Of a stretch of 64,000 nt of DNA, positions 1 to 9,119 are shown piece after piece (the first letter of the stretch is position 1; each line of letters starts with the position of its first letter). The translations under genes and the position numbers were made by a program. The notes beneath the pieces are model-generated. The model had not been told where the DNA came from and made no database searches. It saw only the letters and a list, made by a program, of their open reading frames with translations. The stretch is taken from the NCBI RefSeq assembly GCF_013426915.1, contig NZ_AP023180.1, positions 1,302,001-1,366,000 on the forward strand, written 5' to 3'. The stretch is from Paraburkholderia sp. PGU19 (GTDB lineage: Bacteria; Pseudomonadota; Gammaproteobacteria; Burkholderiales; Burkholderiaceae).

Positions 1-242
1 AGCTTCGCCTTGCGCTCGATTTCGGGCTCGACCTCTTCGAGGTCCTGCTGCTCGAGCGCGCTGCACATGGAATCGAGAATGTCGGGTACGTGGTCCGTCA
101 ACTGCTCGTTGGTCAGACGGTCGGGTTCTGTCAGCTCGACATCGCTGAACACGGCCTTCAGCCAGCGTTCAGTCAGCTCGACCTCGTTATTGCGGACGTG
201 CGCGGCGAATGCGCCGAGCGGTCGTGATTGCGTCGTGGCCAT
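1..242 (-). CDS. Sensor protein with RsbRD-like N-terminal domain (partial, N-terminus only)
   Basis: The ATG lies at 242 and the frame runs off the left edge, giving the first 80 residues, beginning MATTQSRPLGAFAAHVRNNE. The acidic helical segment (ELTERWLKAVF, LTNEQLTDHVPDILDSM) resembles the RsbRD N-terminal (RsbT co-antagonist) domain that commonly precedes histidine kinase or STAS modules in Burkholderia. The output domain is outside the window, so kinase activity is only inferred. It sits upstream-to-downstream after the ABC exporter on the same strand, with about 110 bp between them. Confidence 0.6.
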   Translation of the reverse strand, partial: MATTQSRPLGAFAAHVRNNEVELTERWLKAVFSDVELTEPDRLTNEQLTDHVPDILDSMCSALEQQDLEEVEPEIERKAK

Positions 243-352
243 GGTTGTCGCTCGCGTCTCGCTGAATGCGCCATGCTGCGATATCGAACGGCTGCGATGC
301 GGTGTCCCGCAGCCTCTCCCATGTCGGCTTCGCGCCAACGACGTTCATCGTA

Positions 353-1114
353 CTACGACTTCAGGCGATAGCCCGTTTTGAATATCCACGCGATCACTGC
401 AAGGAAGATGCAAAGAAACAGCGCGGTCATGCCGAGACTGATGCCGACGCTGACATCCGCCAGCCCGAAGAAGCTCCAGCGAAAGCCGCTGACCAGATAG
501 ACGATGGGATTGAACAGCGTGACGATTTTCCACGCCGGCGGCAGCATCGCGACCGAGTAGAAACTGCCGCCGAGAAACGTCAGCGGCGTGATGATGAGCA
601 GCGGCACGAGTTGCAGCTTCTCGAAGTTGTCGGCCCAGATACCAATGATGAAACCGAGCAGACTGAAGGTGACGGCCGTCAGCACCAGAAACGCGATCAT
701 CCAGACGGGATGCTGCACCTGCAACGGCACGAACAGCCCCGCCGTGGCGAGAATGATCAGACCGAGAATGATCGACTTGGTCGCCGCCGCGCCGACATAG
801 CTGATCACGATCTCCAGATACGACACGGGCGCGGACAGCAATTCGTAAATGGTGCCCGTGAAGCGCGGAAAATAGATACCGAACGACGCGTTGGAAATAC
901 TCTGCGACAACAGCGACAGCATGATGAGCCCCGGCACGATGAACGAACCGTAGCTGATGCCCTCCACTTCGCGGATACGCGAGCCGATCGCCGAGCCGAA
1001 CACGATGAAATAGAGCGATGTCGAAATGACGGGCGCGATCACGCTTTGCATCAGCGTGCGCCCGGTGCGCGCCATTTCGAAGCGGTAGATTGCGCGGATG
1101 GCATGGATGTTCAT
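353..1114 (-). CDS. ABC-2 type transporter permease (YadH-like)
   Basis: This is a 253-residue polytopic inner-membrane protein of the ABC-2 permease family. About six hydrophobic segments are visible, with the family-typical stretches [30 protein letters not shown] and [19 protein letters not shown] near the end. Length and motifs match Escherichia coli YadH (256 aa). The ATG at 1114 overlaps the stop of the ATPase gene by 4 bp, so the two form one translationally coupled unit: an ATPase followed by its permease. The exported substrate is not known for the family and cannot be read from the sequence. Confidence 0.9.
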   Translation of the reverse strand: MNIHAIRAIYRFEMARTGRTLMQSVIAPVISTSLYFIVFGSAIGSRIREVEGISYGSFIVPGLIMLSLLSQSISNASFGIYFPRFTGTIYELLSAPVSYLEIVISYVGAAATKSIILGLIILATAGLFVPLQVQHPVWMIAFLVLTAVTFSLLGFIIGIWADNFEKLQLVPLLIITPLTFLGGSFYSVAMLPPAWKIVTLFNPIVYLVSGFRWSFFGLADVSVGISLGMTALFLCIFLAVIAWIFKTGYRLKS

Positions 1115-2058
1115 CGCACGCTCTCCTCTTGTTGTTGCTTATGCACGAGACTCACGAAGATGTCTTCGAGCGAGCTTTGTGTGGTGTGCAGGTCCTTGAA
1201 GCGGATACCCGCTTCGCTGAGGTCGTTGAGCAGCGCGACGATGCTGCTGCTCTTCTCGCGTTCGGCGTCGTACGTGTAGATCAGTTCGCCGTTGTCGTTC
1301 GCAAGCTCCAGCCCATAATCGGCCAGCGACGCCGGAACGCACGCGAGCGGCGTTTCGAGTTGCAGCGTCAACTGCTTCTTGCCGAGCTTGCGCATCAACT
1401 CCACTTTGTCTTCGACGAGCATGATCTGGCCGCCGTTGATCACACCGATGCGGTCAGCCATCTCTTCGGCTTCTTCGATGTAATGCGTGGTGAGGATGAT
1501 CGTCACGCCGTTCGCGCTCAACGAGCGCACCAGCTTCCACATATCGCGGCGCAGTTCGACGTCGACACCCGCCGTCGGCTCGTCGAGAAACAGGATGCGC
1601 GGCTCGTGCGACAACGCCTTGGCGATCAGCACACGCCGCTTCATGCCGCCCGACAACTGGATGATGCGGCTATTGCGCTTCTCCCACAGCGAGAGATCGC
1701 GCAGCACCTGTTCGATATGCGCCGGATTCTTCGGCTTGCCGAACAGGCCACGGCTGAACGAGACCGTCGCCCAGACGGTTTCGAAGGCATCGGTGGTCAA
1801 TTCCTGCGGCACCAGTCCGATCAGCGAACGCGCGGCGCGGTAGTCGGTGCGGATATCACGGCCGTCGACGGTCACGGTGCCTTCGCTCGCATTGACGATG
1901 CCGCAGATGATGCTGATGAGCGTGGTCTTGCCCGCGCCGTTCGGCCCGAGCAATGCAAAGATTTCGCCTTGGCGAATGGAGAGGTCGATACGCTTGAGGG
2001 CCTGGAAACCCGATGCGTATGTCTTCGACAGATTCGAGACCGAGATGATGGGTAGCAT
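1111..2058 (-). CDS. ABC transporter ATP-binding protein (YadG-like)
   Basis: The 315-residue ATPase partner of the downstream ABC-2 permease. It carries Walker A (GPNGAGKTT, about residue 40), the ABC signature LSGGMKRR, and Walker B with the catalytic Glu ([12 protein letters not shown]), followed by an H-loop (TTHYIEEAE). The C-terminal third beyond the nucleotide-binding domain is the extension usual in drug or polysaccharide-type ABC-2 ATPases. The ATG at 2058 ([14 protein letters not shown]) is preferred because a longer in-frame extension upstream is arginine-rich and without homology character. It ends in a 4-bp overlap with the permease gene. Confidence 0.92.
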   Translation of the reverse strand: MLPIISVSNLSKTYASGFQALKRIDLSIRQGEIFALLGPNGAGKTTLISIICGIVNASEGTVTVDGRDIRTDYRAARSLIGLVPQELTTDAFETVWATVSFSRGLFGKPKNPAHIEQVLRDLSLWEKRNSRIIQLSGGMKRRVLIAKALSHEPRILFLDEPTAGVDVELRRDMWKLVRSLSANGVTIILTTHYIEEAEEMADRIGVINGGQIMLVEDKVELMRKLGKKQLTLQLETPLACVPASLADYGLELANDNGELIYTYDAEREKSSSIVALLNDLSEAGIRFKDLHTTQSSLEDIFVSLVHKQQQEESVR

Positions 2059-2144
2059 AGACGCGAACGATAGCAGATACCGCCCCGCCACGCCGTTACT
2101 CTGCCCGATTTGACGTTCCAGCGCCGCCCATGCGCGCGGTTTTG

Positions 2145-2498
2145 TCAAACACCGTCGTCTTCCTGACTTTCGATCACCATCCGCGCTTCGACGCGCACGG
2201 GCACGCGCGTCAATGCTGCGCCAAGGCAAGGCCCATCGACGCACACGCCGTCCTCGAAGCGGAACATCGCGCTGTGATGCGCGCACATCAGATGCTCGCC
2301 GTCATAGGTCCAGAAAGTGTCCGGCTCGTAGTTGAGCGGGATCGAGAAGTGCGGGCATACATTACGATAAGCCCACGCGCGATCGCCGCGCCGCAGCACG
2401 ACGATGGCAGCCTCGCCCGCTCCGGTAGGCGCGACCTCCCTGCCGCCGCCATCGGGGATGTCATCGAGCGGACACAATGCCATTGCCGTCATCATCAT
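2145..2498 (-). CDS. Rieske [2Fe-2S] ferredoxin-like protein
   Basis: A 117-residue single-domain Rieske protein. The cluster-binding motif is intact: CPH at the first loop and CAHH at the second, about 19 residues apart, so two Cys and two His ligands are present. The start is taken at 2498 where ATGA overlaps the stop of the dioxygenase gene, making it the last gene of the aromatic operon. In this setting it probably passes electrons to an oxygenase, or helps keep a ring-cleavage dioxygenase iron reduced, as ferredoxins do in some aromatic operons. No oxygenase alpha subunit is present in the window, so the partner is unknown. Confidence 0.85.
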   Translation of the reverse strand: MMMTAMALCPLDDIPDGGGREVAPTGAGEAAIVVLRRGDRAWAYRNVCPHFSIPLNYEPDTFWTYDGEHLMCAHHSAMFRFEDGVCVDGPCLGAALTRVPVRVEARMVIESQEDDGV

Positions 2499-3382
2499 GC
2501 CGCTCCGTCTGAGCGCGTCAGCACGAAGTCGCGCTGCACGTCGAAGAACGGGCTCGGCAAGTCCCACTCTTTCGCGTCGGCGCGGCTCTCGTTCGTGACG
2601 TACTCGACCACGAGCGAAGGCTTCACGCCGAACACCGCATCCGAATCCACATACGGGTCGTCGGAACTGAACAGCGCCGTGGTGAGCGTGTCATAGCCGG
2701 GCGCCTGAATCAGGAAATGCACATGCGCGGGCCGCATCGGATGACGGCCGAGCGCGAGCAGCATCTGGCCGACGGGACCATCCGTCGGAATCGGATAGGG
2801 CGTCGGCTTGATCGAACGGAACGCGTATTCGCCGCTTGGTCCCGAGCGGAAGCGGCCGCGCAGATTGCTTTCCGGCTGGTCCGGGTCCTGTCCTTCATAC
2901 ATGCCGTTATTGGCCGTTTCCCACACTTCGATGAGCGCATTCGGCACGGGCTTGCCCGACTCGTCGACCAGCCGCCCGCGAAACAGCGCCGGCTCGCCTT
3001 CCGTGCGGGCGATGTTCGCGCCGAACGCTTCATCGTGCGCGCCTTCGCGATAGAACGGCCCGAGCAGGCTGTGCTCCGTAGCGGCCGATTCCGTCACGTC
3101 GTGCCGGCGATGAATCGCGTCGAGCATGATCGACAGGCCGAGCGTGTCCGACAGCAGAATGAACTCTTGGCGAATGCCATCGCACTTCTTGCCCGTCTGC
3201 GTGAGGAACTCGATGCCGCGCCGCCATTCGTCGCCCGTCAGTTGCACTTCTTCGGCAAATGCGTGCACGTGTTTGATGAGCGCCGTCATGATCTCTTTCA
3301 GGCGCGCGTCGGCGCAGCCCGAAAGCGTGGCGAGCACGATGTCGGTAGTGGGATGAACTGAGTTGCCGCTTGTCTCTCTCAT
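2495..3382 (-). CDS. Hydroxyquinol 1,2-dioxygenase-type intradiol dioxygenase
   Basis: A 295-residue intradiol dioxygenase that cleaves a catecholic ring between the hydroxyls. The N-terminal helical dimerisation region (residues 1-100) is followed by the beta-barrel catalytic domain. The Fe(III) ligands can be placed: Tyr in LLGPFYREG, Tyr in PTPYPIP, and two His in RPAHVHF. Length and the neighbouring maleylacetate reductase favour hydroxyquinol (1,2,4-trihydroxybenzene) over catechol as substrate, the product being maleylacetate. It is the fifth gene of the operon, 64 bp after the reductase gene, and overlaps the Rieske gene by 4 bp. Substrate assignment is by context, not by a diagnostic residue. 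Confidence 0.85.
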   Translation of the reverse strand: MRETSGNSVHPTTDIVLATLSGCADARLKEIMTALIKHVHAFAEEVQLTGDEWRRGIEFLTQTGKKCDGIRQEFILLSDTLGLSIMLDAIHRRHDVTESAATEHSLLGPFYREGAHDEAFGANIARTEGEPALFRGRLVDESGKPVPNALIEVWETANNGMYEGQDPDQPESNLRGRFRSGPSGEYAFRSIKPTPYPIPTDGPVGQMLLALGRHPMRPAHVHFLIQAPGYDTLTTALFSSDDPYVDSDAVFGVKPSLVVEYVTNESRADAKEWDLPSPFFDVQRDFVLTRSDGAA

Positions 3383-3446
3383 GATGTCCTCACGCTCTAT
3401 TGGCGCTGGTTGCGTTGTTCATTGCTTCAGGAATATAGCGCCGGCG

Positions 3447-4505
3447 CTATGCGGGCCTGCGTCCTTCGTAAGCATTTTCCAGCAATGCGCGAAGCGGTTC
3501 GCGCTCCACCGCGCGCGGATTCCAATAAGGGCTTTTCAACGCGAGATCGAGCGCGACATCGATATCGCCTTCCTTCATGCCGATGTCTTTCAGCGCGATC
3601 GGTGCGCCGTTGTCGAGCGCGAGATCGAACACGGCCTGTGCGGCATCGTCCGCATGCAGGGCGCGCGCGATACGCTGCATCGCGTGCGGCGCCGCCGCGC
3701 GGTTGTACGCTAGCGCGTGCGGCAAAACGATTGTGTGCGTCTCGGCATGCGGCAGATTGAACGTGCCGCCAAGTGTATGACACAGCTTGTGATGCAGCGA
3801 CATGCCGACACTGCCCAGCACCGCGCCGCACAGCCATGCGCCATACAGACATGCGGCGCGCGCATCGAGATCGTCAGGTGCCTTCATCACGCGCGGCAAG
3901 CCTTCGCCCAACGCGCGTATGCCCTCTTCCGCCATCAGGCTCATGATGGGATTCGCGTCCTGCGCGTACAGACCTTCGGCGGCATGCGCAATCGCGTTGA
4001 TGCCGCTCGTCAACGAAAGCGCGGGCGGCAGCGATACGGTCAAAGACGGATCGTAGATGACCGTCTTCGGCAACACGCGCAAGTCACGGCCCGTCTTCTT
4101 CACGCCGCCTTCCGTGAGGCCGTAGATCGGCGTCATTTCGGAACCGGCGTAAGTGGTCGGAATCGCGATGATGGGCAGCGACGTTTCGAGCGCGATGGCC
4201 TTGCCGAGGCCCGTCGTCGAGCCGCCGCCGATGGCGATTGCGCAATCGGCGCCGACACGCGCCGCGTAGTCGCGCGCGGCACGCGCCGTTTCGATGGGTA
4301 CGTGCATCACCGCTTCCGCATACACGCCCGCCGCGCGCGGCCCGATGCGTTCCGCGAGTTGCTCGGCCTGTGTGCGCTGTTGCGGTGTCGACAGCACGAT
4401 GGCGCGTTGCGCGCCGAGCCATTCGATCTCGCGGCCCAGATGATCCAGACTGCCGACGCCGAATACGACGCGCGAAGGCAAGCCCTGATAGACGAACGGT
4501 TCCAT
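3447..4505 (-). CDS. Maleylacetate reductase (iron-type alcohol dehydrogenase family)
   Basis: A 352-residue NAD(P)H-dependent reductase that would convert maleylacetate to 3-oxoadipate, the point where the hydroquinone and hydroxyquinol branches meet. Features seen are the nucleotide-binding region with AIGGGSTTGLGKAIA (about residues 90-105), the family stretch IPTTYAGSEMTPIYG, and histidines in the C-terminal helical domain (SLHHKLCHTLGG, LPHAETHTIVLPH), as in iron-type alcohol dehydrogenases of the maleylacetate reductase branch. The ATG at 4505 (MEPFVYQ) is chosen over one ten codons upstream because it matches the family N-terminus. It is encoded 33 bp after the semialdehyde dehydrogenase gene. 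Confidence 0.93.
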   Translation of the reverse strand: MEPFVYQGLPSRVVFGVGSLDHLGREIEWLGAQRAIVLSTPQQRTQAEQLAERIGPRAAGVYAEAVMHVPIETARAARDYAARVGADCAIAIGGGSTTGLGKAIALETSLPIIAIPTTYAGSEMTPIYGLTEGGVKKTGRDLRVLPKTVIYDPSLTVSLPPALSLTSGINAIAHAAEGLYAQDANPIMSLMAEEGIRALGEGLPRVMKAPDDLDARAACLYGAWLCGAVLGSVGMSLHHKLCHTLGGTFNLPHAETHTIVLPHALAYNRAAAPHAMQRIARALHADDAAQAVFDLALDNGAPIALKDIGMKEGDIDVALDLALKSPYWNPRAVEREPLRALLENAYEGRRPA

Positions 4506-4538
4506 GTCGTTAGCGTTCCAGCACGGTTTCAGCACAAT

Positions 4539-6002
4539 TCAACGCGGATAATAAGGCGGGATCTGCGCGTCGACATTGATCCACACCGACTTGGCCTGAG
4601 TGTACTCGCGCATCGCTTCGAAGCCCATTTCGCGCCCGTAGCCGCTCGCGCCGACGCCGCCGAACGGTGAGCCCGGGCTCACGCGCTTGTAGCAGTTGAC
4701 CCACACCATGCCGCTATGAATCTCGCGCGCAATGAGGTGCGCGCGTTGCAGATCGCGCGTCCACAGGCCCGCACCGAGGCCGTACTCCGTGCCGTTCGCA
4801 ATGGCGAGCGCTTCTTCGTCGGTGCGGAACGTCGTCACGCTCATGAACGGGCCGAACACTTCTTCCTGCGATACACGATCCGTCGGCTTCGCTTCGACGA
4901 TGGTCGGCTCGACATAGCAGCCATTGGCGAGCGCCGCATTGTCCGGCGACTTGCCGCCCGACAGCACGCGTCCGCCCTGCTCGCGCGCGATATCGACATA
5001 CGACAGCACGCGGTCGCGATGCTGGCGCGAAGTGAGCGGGCCCATTTCCGTGGTTGGGTCGAGCGGATCGCCGATACGGATCGAACGCGCGAGCGCGACG
5101 AACTTCTCGAGCACTTCGTCCGCGACCGACTCATGCACGATCATCCGCGACGCGGCGATGCACGCCTGCCCTTGATTGTGGAAGATGCCGAACGCAGAAC
5201 CTTGCACGACGGCATCGATATTCGCGTCGCTGAACACGACGTTCGCGCCCTTGCCACCCAGTTCGAGCTGCACCTTCTTCAGATTGCCGCTCGACGCCTG
5301 CACGATCTTGCGCCCCACAGCCGTCGAGCCGGTGAACGCGACCTTGCCGATCTCCGGATGTTCGGCGATGTACTGGCCCGCCACATGCCCAAGCCCCGGC
5401 AGAATATTGACGACGCCCGCCGGAAAGCCAACTTCGGCCATCAGCTCGGCAATCGCGAGACTGGAGAGCGGCGTGAGTTCGGCGGGCTTCATGATCACGC
5501 AGTTGCCCGCTGCGAGCGCGGGCGCCATCTTCCAACTGGTGAACATCAGCGGAAAATTCCACGGCACCACCTGCCCGACGATGCCCACCGGCTCGCGCGT
5601 CAGATAATTCAGAAAGCCCTGCTCGACGGGAATCACCGAGCCTTCGAACTTGTCGGCCATGCCGCCGAAATAGCGGAACGTCGCCGCCGTGCGCGGCACA
5701 TCGAGATTGCGCGTGTCGCGGATCGGATGACCCGTGTCAATCGATTCGAGGCGCGCGAGCCGGTCCGCATTCGCTTCGATCGCATCGGCGAGCTTCAGCA
5801 GCAGACGCCCGCGCTCCGCGCCCGCCATGTTGCTCCACTTCGGGAACGCCGCTTTCGCCGCAGCGACGGCGCGATCGACGTCGGCGTGATTCGCCATCGC
5901 AACGTCGGCGATCACCGAGTTGTCGTGAGGGTTGAGCGTGGCGAGTGTTTCGCCCGAGAGCGATGGCACGAAGCGGCCGTCGATGAAGAGTTGCGTTTGC
6001 AT
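4539..6002 (-). CDS. hapE: Aldehyde dehydrogenase, probable 4-hydroxymuconic semialdehyde dehydrogenase
   Basis: A 487-residue NAD(P)+-dependent aldehyde dehydrogenase of normal family length. The catalytic signatures are present: VPWNFPLMF in the cofactor fold, the Glu-containing LELGGKGANVVF, and the nucleophile Cys in NQGQACIAASR. The gene sits directly between the hydroquinone dioxygenase subunits and maleylacetate reductase, the order found in hydroquinone pathway clusters (HapCDEF, PnpCDEF). There the enzyme oxidises 4-hydroxymuconic semialdehyde to maleylacetate. The ATG at 6002 (MQTQLFIDGRF) is preferred to one 17 codons upstream. The symbol follows the hap naming; the function is inferred from position. 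Confidence 0.85.
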   Translation of the reverse strand: MQTQLFIDGRFVPSLSGETLATLNPHDNSVIADVAMANHADVDRAVAAAKAAFPKWSNMAGAERGRLLLKLADAIEANADRLARLESIDTGHPIRDTRNLDVPRTAATFRYFGGMADKFEGSVIPVEQGFLNYLTREPVGIVGQVVPWNFPLMFTSWKMAPALAAGNCVIMKPAELTPLSSLAIAELMAEVGFPAGVVNILPGLGHVAGQYIAEHPEIGKVAFTGSTAVGRKIVQASSGNLKKVQLELGGKGANVVFSDANIDAVVQGSAFGIFHNQGQACIAASRMIVHESVADEVLEKFVALARSIRIGDPLDPTTEMGPLTSRQHRDRVLSYVDIAREQGGRVLSGGKSPDNAALANGCYVEPTIVEAKPTDRVSQEEVFGPFMSVTTFRTDEEALAIANGTEYGLGAGLWTRDLQRAHLIAREIHSGMVWVNCYKRVSPGSPFGGVGASGYGREMGFEAMREYTQAKSVWINVDAQIPPYYPR

Positions 6003-6092
6003 GTCAGTCCTGCTCGATGAGGCGTTTGGGCGTGAGCGTCCCCGCGGCGCCACCTGTCAGGCGCCGTCCACAGGGAACACGAAAGGATGTGC

Positions 6093-7099
6093 TTAAAGCT
6101 GAATCGGATACGGCGGCAGTTCACCGCTCTCGTAGCGCTTCGGTAGATCGGGCGTTGCGTTCTCCCACACCAGCAGCATCGAACGCTTCTGCGAATAGCC
6201 CTTGTGGCGGATATCGGCGGGCATCGCGGCGATGTCGCCCGCGTTCATCGTGATGCGCGCACGCGGCTCGCCCGTATCTTTGTCGGCGACGTCCCAGATG
6301 ATCTGATCCGACAGTTGCAGGAACCACTCGACGCGATCGTTGCCATGAAACACGGGCAGCACGAATTCTTCCGTCGTCGGGCAAAAGAGGCTCTGCTTGC
6401 ACACCGACGTCACGGACGGATTCCACGTGACATCCGAGCGCGACAGATACTTGAACAGACTGAACGCATGCAGTTCCTTCTCGAAGCCAGGCGCAGCGTG
6501 AATCTCCGGCTCGTCCTGCGCGACATCGGCGAATTGCCGGTTGATGGGGAAATCGTCGCGCAGCGGCGAATCGCCTTCCAGTCCGGGCATGCGCTTCGTG
6601 GCAATGCGCGTGCGTTCGATCGCCGCGATGTTGTCGCCATGCTTCGCGCCGAATGCGGAACCCGTCTCTTCGGGGCGGCGAACGGGTCGAAGCCTTCGTT
6701 GACCCAGTCCCGCAGAATCGCCTTGAAGGTCGCCATGATGACGGGCGTATCGAACTGCTGCGTATGATCGACCGCGGCGTCGCGGAAGCTCGCGTTATAG
6801 GCGCCCGCATACATGTCGACCTTGCCGTAGTGATTGCGCGTGCCGATCACTTCGTCGAAATTGACCCAGCCGTAGAAGAAACCCCACGCGACGTCGCGCA
6901 TCATCGCGCGCAGGAAGTCGTCGGCGTGCATCTGATGCGAGCGCTGCTCGCCTTTCGCGGGCCACTTGACGGTGACGAAGTAGGCGTCGCGTGAAAACTC
7001 GAAATCGCCGAGGCGAAACGTGCGATAACCCGTGGCGGCATCCGGCTCGCCGGCGCTGACGTTTTGCAGCGCGTTTTGCAGCGTATTGACTGTGCTCAT
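6093..7099 (-). pseudogene. hapD: Hydroquinone 1,2-dioxygenase large subunit, frameshifted
   Basis: The gene starts at 7099 (MSTVNTLQNALQNV) and reads well to about residue 142 (GFDPFAAPKR). The frame is then lost near 6671-6675. One extra base there restores continuous coding in the next frame (GSAFGAKHGDNIAAIERTR, KRMPGLEGDSPLRDDF) to the stop at 6093, giving about 335 residues, the size expected of HapD/PnpD large subunits (about 38 kDa). As given, translation would leave the frame before the conserved C-terminal half. The site is at the edge of a short G run (TCGGGG), so either a real one-base deletion or a sequencing error is possible. It follows the small-subunit gene by 26 bp. Confidence 0.8.
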
Positions 7100-7125
7100 G
7101 ACCCACTCCAGAAAAAGGTTGTGCG

Positions 7126-7617
7126 TTACTGAATGCAGATGTCTTTCCACTTCTCGACCGAATAGCGGCCCAGAATGGTCTGCACCAGCAGCACGCCCTT
7201 CCCTGCCGTCTCGAAGCGATACGCGGCGCCCGCGGGCAACAGCGCCTGATGGCCGCGGCGCAGCCGCACGAAGCCCATGCTCTTGCCCGAAGGCGTGCCG
7301 TCGAGGCGCACACTGCCTTCCGTTTGCGCATCGACGAGCGGGCCGTCCGAAGGCTTGATGAAATGCACGTCGATCTCGCCGTCCATCACGACGCAGAACT
7401 CGTCGTGCGATGCCGTGAACCACGGCGACGCGCCTTCCGCGCGCAGCGTTTCGATCACGTACTTGAGGTTCTTGCCGACCACGATCTTCTCGTACGGCGC
7501 GGCATGGCTCGCGACTTCGAACACATTCGACATTGCGTAGTGCTCGGGCTTGCCCTTGATGATTTCGATGGAGCCTTTACGGTAGTTGTCGAGACTCCCC
7601 AACCAGGTCTGCTGCAT
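7126..7617 (-). CDS. hapC: Hydroquinone 1,2-dioxygenase small subunit
   Basis: A 163-residue cupin-like protein matching in size and context the small subunit (about 18 kDa) of the two-component Fe(II) hydroquinone dioxygenases HapCD and PnpCD, which open hydroquinone to 4-hydroxymuconic semialdehyde. Visible stretches include SPWFTASHDEFCVVMDGEID and RRGHQALLPAGAAYRF, which have the shape of a cupin fold. It starts at 7617 behind a strong ribosome site (AAGGAGG). It is the first structural gene after the LysR gene, with 203 bp between them for a promoter. Without a functional large subunit it should not make an active enzyme. Confidence 0.82.
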   Translation of the reverse strand: MQQTWLGSLDNYRKGSIEIIKGKPEHYAMSNVFEVASHAAPYEKIVVGKNLKYVIETLRAEGASPWFTASHDEFCVVMDGEIDVHFIKPSDGPLVDAQTEGSVRLDGTPSGKSMGFVRLRRGHQALLPAGAAYRFETAGKGVLLVQTILGRYSVEKWKDICIQ

Positions 7618-7667
7618 GTCTGCCTCCTTGAATCTCCGTTGATTCTGTCGGCCACGGCTTGCGTGGT

Positions 7668-7691
7668 CTTGCGTGATTCCATGGACGCAAG
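7668..7691. promoter_or_regulatory. Inverted repeat upstream of hapC, candidate LysR operator
   Basis: Arms CTTGCGT (7668-7674) and ACGCAAG (7685-7691) form a perfect 7-bp inverted repeat with a 10-nt spacer. A further CTTGCGT lies just beside it (7658-7664). It sits about 50 bp upstream of the hapC start, between the LysR gene and the operon. LysR-type proteins bind imperfect dyads of this size; that this is the site is inferred from position only. Confidence 0.4.
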
Positions 7692-7820
7692 AGTAAGTGC
7701 CGGGAGGCGCAACAGCAATGATCCGAGGTTCGGCAAATCAGAACGCTGGGTGCGGGTAGAAGACCCCAGGGAAATTACCTGGCGTCGGCGCTCGGGCCTG
7801 ACGGGCGGGCCGTGCGGCGC

Positions 7821-8786
7821 TCACTGGTCGGCAAGCTCTTCGCCGACGCTCTTCGTATCTTCATCGTCGGGGGCGATGCCGAGCGCCTTGTCCCATTGCG
7901 GCTCGCGCAGATAGCGCCCCCGCAGGAAGTCGACGAACGCCTTCACCTTCGCCGTCGAGCGATGCGAGGCGGGGTACACGGCCGACAGCCACAGCGGCGG
8001 CGCCGCGTAATCGGGTAGCACGCGCTCCAGACGGCGTTCGAGCAGATCGGCGGCGGCGACCATCGTCGGCAGATAGACGACGCCCGCGCCCGCCCGCGCG
8101 AATTCGAGCAGCAAGTGCACGCTATTGGTTTTCAGCACCGGATTCAGCGCGATCTCGAAGCATTCGTTGCCCTTCATCAGCGGCCACTTGTCGCCCCACG
8201 GGTAGTACGAGTAACGCGCGAAATCATGCCGCAGCAAGTCGAGCGGCGTTTCGATCACGGGCTCTTCCTTCAGGTAGCCGGGCGCCGCGCACAGCACGCC
8301 ACGCACGGGAAAGAGCCGCCGTTCGACGAGCAGGTTCGACGCGGGCGGATAGATCTGCAACGCGAGATCGAAGCCTTCCTGCACGGGGTCGATCACGCGG
8401 TCGTTGACGGTCACGACGAACTCGATGCGCGGATGCGCCTCGCGAAACTCGATCAGCGCACGCGAGAAATGACCGAGCGCGAAACCCGGCAACACGTGGA
8501 CATTGAGCGTGCCCGACAGCGACTCGTGCTGCGCGGCCGAGCGGCCGGACAGATCGTGGACCTTGTTGACGAGTTCCGCGCATTCCCGGTAATACGTCTC
8601 GCCTATCTCCGACAGACGCACCGCGCGCGTCGAACGATGAAAGAGCGGCACGCCGAAGTGCTCTTCGAGCTGCTTCACACGCGATGTGACGACGGATTTC
8701 GCCACGCCCAGCTGGCGCGCGGCGCTCGCGAAGCTCTGGGCCTCGGCGGCCCGCACGAACGCTTCCATCGACATGAACAGATCCAT
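7821..8786 (-). CDS. LysR-family transcriptional regulator
   Basis: A 321-residue LysR regulator. The N-terminal winged helix-turn-helix (residues 1-62; FASAARQLGVAKSVVTSRVKQLEE) is followed by an effector domain from about residue 90 to 300, and an acidic tail. It is encoded on the same strand as, and immediately upstream of, the hydroquinone operon, not divergently from it, so it may be co-transcribed in part or read its own promoter beyond 8786. The likely role is inducer-dependent control of the ring-cleavage genes; the inducer cannot be read. The start at 8786 has GGAGA about 5 nt upstream. Confidence 0.92.
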   Translation of the reverse strand: MDLFMSMEAFVRAAEAQSFASAARQLGVAKSVVTSRVKQLEEHFGVPLFHRSTRAVRLSEIGETYYRECAELVNKVHDLSGRSAAQHESLSGTLNVHVLPGFALGHFSRALIEFREAHPRIEFVVTVNDRVIDPVQEGFDLALQIYPPASNLLVERRLFPVRGVLCAAPGYLKEEPVIETPLDLLRHDFARYSYYPWGDKWPLMKGNECFEIALNPVLKTNSVHLLLEFARAGAGVVYLPTMVAAADLLERRLERVLPDYAAPPLWLSAVYPASHRSTAKVKAFVDFLRGRYLREPQWDKALGIAPDDEDTKSVGEELADQ

Positions 8787-9119
8787 GCTGTCTCCTGTGC
8801 AACACGTGCTGAATGACGGGCCTTTCTCTGCTGCGCCGCATGAAGAAGGCCGTTTCCGTTAATACGCTGAGTGTACGTTTTTTCGCGCGCGGCTTCGCGA
8901 TGCGCAGCGAATCAGGATGCCGCGTAAAAACGGCAATGTCCCCGTGCAGTTTGTACAGAACACTGTGCGGCGCAACAGCGTGCGTCCTGGCGGCCGGCCT
9001 TGCTGCACTGCGAACACGAGCGAATCCCAAAACCTGGAACAGCCGTTGCTTGATCCGGCGAAAGCCATTGCCCTGCCGCCAGGTCCGGGCGGCTGCAAAC
9101 ATGCGGACATGGAGGGTTC
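8787..9119. other. Intergenic region between divergent genes
   Basis: This 333-bp gap separates the LysR gene (minus) from the small hypothetical gene at 9120 (plus), so it should hold two divergent promoters. I see no RNA gene, repeat or convincing additional coding frame in it. Confidence 0.5.

Noticed and set aside
266..1279. 337-codon open frame on the plus strand opposite the ABC-2 permease gene
   Set aside because: The product is dominated by Arg, Asp, Gln and His with no fold pattern; it mirrors the codon bias of the permease and ATPase genes on the other strand.
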